64,000 nucleotides of DNA, taken from Lodderomyces elongisporus. Its lineage: Eukaryota; Ascomycota; Pichiomycetes; Serinales; Debaryomycetaceae. Below the pieces are notes generated by a model that worked only from the letters and a program-made list of their open reading frames with translations, searched no databases and was not told the DNA's origin. The DNA is taken from assembly GCF_030384665.1 (NCBI RefSeq), contig NC_083677.1, forward strand, positions 1,299,501 through 1,363,500, read 5' to 3'. The position numbers and the translations under genes are program-made. Below are positions 61,190 to 64,000 of the stretch, piece after piece (within the stretch, counting starts at the first letter, position 1; every line of letters begins with the position of its first letter).

Positions 61190-62815
61190 CTATTGGGATG
61201 AAATTTCACCCTTGACTGGAGTTGCGCCTTGCTTCAACTCTCTTCCGGTCAAGTGCAAAACACCATTCTGAGTGATGTTAACCGTCACTTCAACTTTAGC
61301 ATTTGGTTTCAAGTCAGATAAGGAAAGCTCAGCTAACAAGTCGCCTGCCTCATAAACAACTTCTCTCTCAATCTCTGGTTCTTCTTCGGAGTCTTCGTCT
61401 TCGGAATCTTCTTCATCGTCGTGTGCGTTTTCAACCACGGTTTCCTTAACAGTTCTTTTACCTTCGTACAATTGAATCGAAACTGTAGAGTTTTCTCCAT
61501 TTGTCACTTCCAAAGATCTCTTGATTGGATAAGCAGTCTCTGCAACCAATATCGGCACAAATTTACCGTCGGCGTCTTTGATACCAATTGGTTTCAGCAA
61601 ATGTTGGGTGTTGACAACAATTGGCTGCAATGACTCGTTGATTTCTTCTTGGTCAAAACCTTCAATCAAAGCTGCTTGTAATGCTGCACCACGGGCAACC
61701 AATTCTGATGGGTTGGAGGCCTTGGTGACCAAGGAAGGTGCAATCACCTTAGTGGAAGCTGGGAAAAGATAAGAGATGCTTGAAGCCAATTTTGGAGTGT
61801 GGGCACAACCACCAACTAACAACACTTCATCAATGTCCAAAGGATCCAACTCGGCTTTTGCGATGAGTTTTTCAACAAAAGCAGTCATCTTGGACAATGG
61901 TTCTCTTGCCGTTAACTCGTATCTCAATCTGTTGATACTAGTGTGGAAATCAAAACCCTCGGCCAATGACTCGATGGAACATGTTGATGTTTGCACATTG
62001 GATAAGGTCTTTCTAACGGTGATGGATTCTGCCTTCAATTTTGCAAGAGATCTAGCAGTCTTTCTTGGGTCAACTTTGTATTTCTTCTCAAACTCTTTAG
62101 CGAAAAACTCAGACAATGCTGCATCCAAGTTGTCACCACCCAAACCATATTCGTGGGCAGTGGCCAAAATGGTCAAGACTCCTCCTCTCACTGAGATGAT
62201 TGCACCATCGGATCTGACACCACCAAAATCTGCAACAGCGTAGATCTTGTCCTCAGCCAATTTGCCCTCTTCAGATGACAAGTGGTCTAACAATGCTGCA
62301 GATGGTTCGTTGATCAATTGCAATACATTTAATCCAGCATTGCCAACAATCTTGGAGAGCTCTTCTCTTTGGTGCTCTGTGAAATCAGTGGGCACTGCCA
62401 AAACGACGTTTTTGACTGGCTTTCCGATATAATCTTCAGCAGCCAGTTTGAGCTGCTTAAAGTGTCTTTCTACAACAGTGTTCAAAGATAACACTTCAGT
62501 CTTGCCGTCGTTGACTATTTTGTAAGCAATTTCGCCGTTGGCATCTTGTGGCTTGGCCCCATATGAGAAATCGTGCTTGATATCGGCAAACTTCTTACCA
62601 ACAAAGTCTCTAAAGTTGACAATGGTGTTTTCGGGGTTTCTGATCAATCTTGATTCTGCTTGAGAGCCGTGGTATTCGTCTGTTCCGACATATGACAAGG
62701 CAGATGGAATGGAACGATCACCATCTGGGTTGGCAATAACGTCTACTTTTCCATCCTGTGTTGCAACAGCGATTGAGGATGATGTGTTTCCAAAAGTGAT
62801 TCCAATAACAGACAT
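61190..62815 (-). CDS. SSZ1: Ssz1-like Hsp70 of the ribosome-associated complex
   Basis: 541 codons, matching the roughly 538 of S. cerevisiae Ssz1 and shorter than canonical Hsp70 (about 640). The N-terminus MSVIGITFGNTSSSIAVA is the degenerate phosphate-1 loop of Ssz1 (canonical Hsp70 has GIDLGTT). Also visible are IPSALSYVGTDEYHG, NTIVNFRDFVGK, INEPSAALLDH, VADFGGVRSDGA, GLGGDNLDAAL and LVGGCAHTPKL. The C-terminal part is a short beta domain without the helical lid, with an acidic linker (DDEEDSEDEDSEEEPE). Ssz1 binds Zuo1 to form RAC, which stimulates Ssb ATPase at the ribosomal tunnel exit; Ssz1 itself binds but hardly hydrolyses ATP. Start ATG at 62815. The leader has a (TTTC)8 run on the plus strand, GAAA on the mRNA. 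Confidence 0.95.
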   Translation of the reverse strand: MSVIGITFGNTSSSIAVATQDGKVDVIANPDGDRSIPSALSYVGTDEYHGSQAESRLIRNPENTIVNFRDFVGKKFADIKHDFSYGAKPQDANGEIAYKIVNDGKTEVLSLNTVVERHFKQLKLAAEDYIGKPVKNVVLAVPTDFTEHQREELSKIVGNAGLNVLQLINEPSAALLDHLSSEEGKLAEDKIYAVADFGGVRSDGAIISVRGGVLTILATAHEYGLGGDNLDAALSEFFAKEFEKKYKVDPRKTARSLAKLKAESITVRKTLSNVQTSTCSIESLAEGFDFHTSINRLRYELTAREPLSKMTAFVEKLIAKAELDPLDIDEVLLVGGCAHTPKLASSISYLFPASTKVIAPSLVTKASNPSELVARGAALQAALIEGFDQEEINESLQPIVVNTQHLLKPIGIKDADGKFVPILVAETAYPIKRSLEVTNGENSTVSIQLYEGKRTVKETVVENAHDDEEDSEDEDSEEEPEIEREVVYEAGDLLAELSLSDLKPNAKVEVTVNITQNGVLHLTGRELKQGATPVKGEISSQ

Positions 62816-62830
62816 TCTTTTTTATTATTT

Positions 62831-62862
<32 letters not shown>

Positions 62863-63707
62863 TTTTGTTTTTTTCTTTAGTTTTGAATCAAGTATAAGGT
62901 TGGAGGAAAGAGGTTGGAAACAACTATAGATTGTAACTGTGCTATAATTGTGGGTGATGGAAAGCTTTTCGATTTCACACGAGAAGATTACCGAAAATAT
63001 TTTTTTTTTTTCAAAGCTGCAGTAATCCTGTTGGTAGCGCTGATATCTAGATGAGGTTTATGATGGTGTAGCAAGAGCAAGTGCAAGAATTTTGAATCTT
63101 GACAAACAACTATATAAGGATGAAGAGAAGAAACCAAGTATATTGTGACTTACAAGCATGTATATAAATTGGCTTGTATAGAGGGCAAAAAGTTGGAATA
63201 TTTTGAAGGTGAGGATTTCTTTTTAGGTCACTTTTACTAAACACCTATATTCAAAAAATTTTGTTTTAGAATCGAACAAAAAAACAGAAAAAAAAAAAAA
63301 CATGGAGGTATCAAATTGATAAGTATGAGATAACAAGAACCAATAGACAAATGGAATAATCTTAATATTTGTTTTTTTTTTCTGTTTTTCTGTTTTTGTT
63401 TGCAGATAGGGTTATACTGTTTTGCATCTATATGGCCATCTGATATATATAGGAATATCTATTGCAAAAGTGTGTGTGTGTGTGTGTGTGCAGCGTAGTT
63501 GGAGAACAATTACTACCAATCTACAATTGTTAAGACATAGCACAGTGCGTGATTTCGATGTATGGCAATGTAAAACACCCACACTCGATTGTCGCATTAC
63601 ATCTTAAGCTGTCTCAAAATTTGTAATTCTGTCCTCTTTGCATCATCTACGTTTTTCTTTTTTACCTTTTCTTTCAATTTTTCTGCTTGAACCAAACCAG
63701 CTAATCG

Positions 63708-63742
<35 letters not shown>

Positions 63743-63760
63743 AGGATAATTATCATCAGA
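62816..63760. promoter_or_regulatory. Divergent intergenic region of SSZ1 and MGT1
   Basis: This 0.95-kb region separates two divergent starts. It holds (TTTC)8 (62829-62860) just upstream of SSZ1, a T-run (63001-63011), AT-rich sequence, (TG)10 (63471-63490) and an AT run of 29 nt (63712-63740) ending 20 bp before the MGT1 ATG. No tRNA or specific factor site identified. Short ORFs over the (TG)n run are repeat artefacts. Confidence 0.55.
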
Positions 63761-64000
63761 ATGTTAGTGAAAACTCTATATTACAGGTTAGTTGAAGGCA
63801 CTTTTGCAAAAGCAATGTTGGTTTTGGATGAAAAGGGAACATTATATTACGCGTCTTTGGGCGAGGATTCGAACGCGCTTCGTGAGACTCTTGTTACAGA
63901 TTTTGCATCCAAGCAGCGTCAGTTCCAACTTAAACCGATGGTCACATTGTCTAATCACGAGCGAGCAGATTATACAGCTCTATGTTTTCTTAAACTAATG
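63761..64000 (+). CDS. MGT1: O6-alkylguanine-DNA alkyltransferase, N-terminal 80 codons (cut by window end)
   Basis: Open from the ATG at 63761 to the last base of the window, 80 codons without a stop. It begins MLVKTLYYRLVEGTFAKAML followed by VLDEKGTLYYASLGEDSNAL. This parallels the start of S. cerevisiae Mgt1, where a LYY-type strand is followed by an acidic turn and an F/Y-ASLG motif in the small N-terminal domain. The family repairs O6-methylguanine by transferring the alkyl group irreversibly to a cysteine in a PCHR motif; that motif lies beyond the window, so activity cannot be judged. The gene is divergent from SSZ1. The assignment is by eye over about 40 residues. Confidence 0.65.
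   Translation, partial: MLVKTLYYRLVEGTFAKAMLVLDEKGTLYYASLGEDSNALRETLVTDFASKQRQFQLKPMVTLSNHERADYTALCFLKLM

Overview
The window is budding-yeast nuclear DNA, most likely from the CUG-Ser clade near Lodderomyces elongisporus or the Candida parapsilosis group. Genes are intronless and spaced by AT-rich, microsatellite-laden intergenic DNA. The right third carries single-copy orthologues of S. cerevisiae YFH1, EXP1, VAC7, BAS1, MTD1, GYP1, SSZ1 and MGT1. CTG codons are rare and, where checkable, fit serine better than leucine: one lies at a position I recall as serine in Gyp1/TBC1D22 relatives, and five cluster in a low-complexity part of VAC7. The species is inferred from this style, not proven.

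Region 1 (1 to about 42955) is one head-to-tail tandem array of a roughly 3.76-kb unit. It holds eleven complete units plus a left part cut by the window edge and a diverged right end. Each unit has a minus-strand 517-codon gene and, divergently, a plus-strand Gly/Ser tract ORF of 150-167 codons. The 517-residue protein is not annotated by anything obvious, but its motifs follow the phosphatidylinositol-phosphate kinase (PIPK) fold, nearest to the Fab1/PIKfyve subfamily. The ATP-binding lysine and the catalytic aspartate appear to be replaced, and a hydrophobic tail is added. I call it a predicted membrane-anchored PIPK pseudokinase. Unit lengths vary from 3710 to 3776 bp, and every difference is accounted for by two tracts: a GAA microsatellite in the promoter/leader and the Gly/Ser triplet tract.

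Region 2 (about 43000 to 49750) holds a short SP-RING (Siz/PIAS-like) protein with an insertion inside the zinc-binding module, a WW-domain protein (WWM1-like), and the divergent pair YFH1 (frataxin) and EXP1-like, an arrangement also present in S. cerevisiae.

Region 3 (about 49750 to 64000) holds VAC7 (activator of the PI3P 5-kinase Fab1), BAS1 (Myb regulator of purine genes) next to MTD1 (one-carbon gene of the Bas1 regulon, with a TGACTC site upstream), GYP1 (Rab GAP), SSZ1 (ribosome-associated Hsp70) and the start of MGT1 (O6-alkylguanine-DNA alkyltransferase), cut by the window end. I saw no rRNA, tRNA, transposase, reverse transcriptase or CRISPR sequence.

The main candidate for something undescribed is the amplified PIPK-like pseudokinase array, about 7 kb from VAC7.
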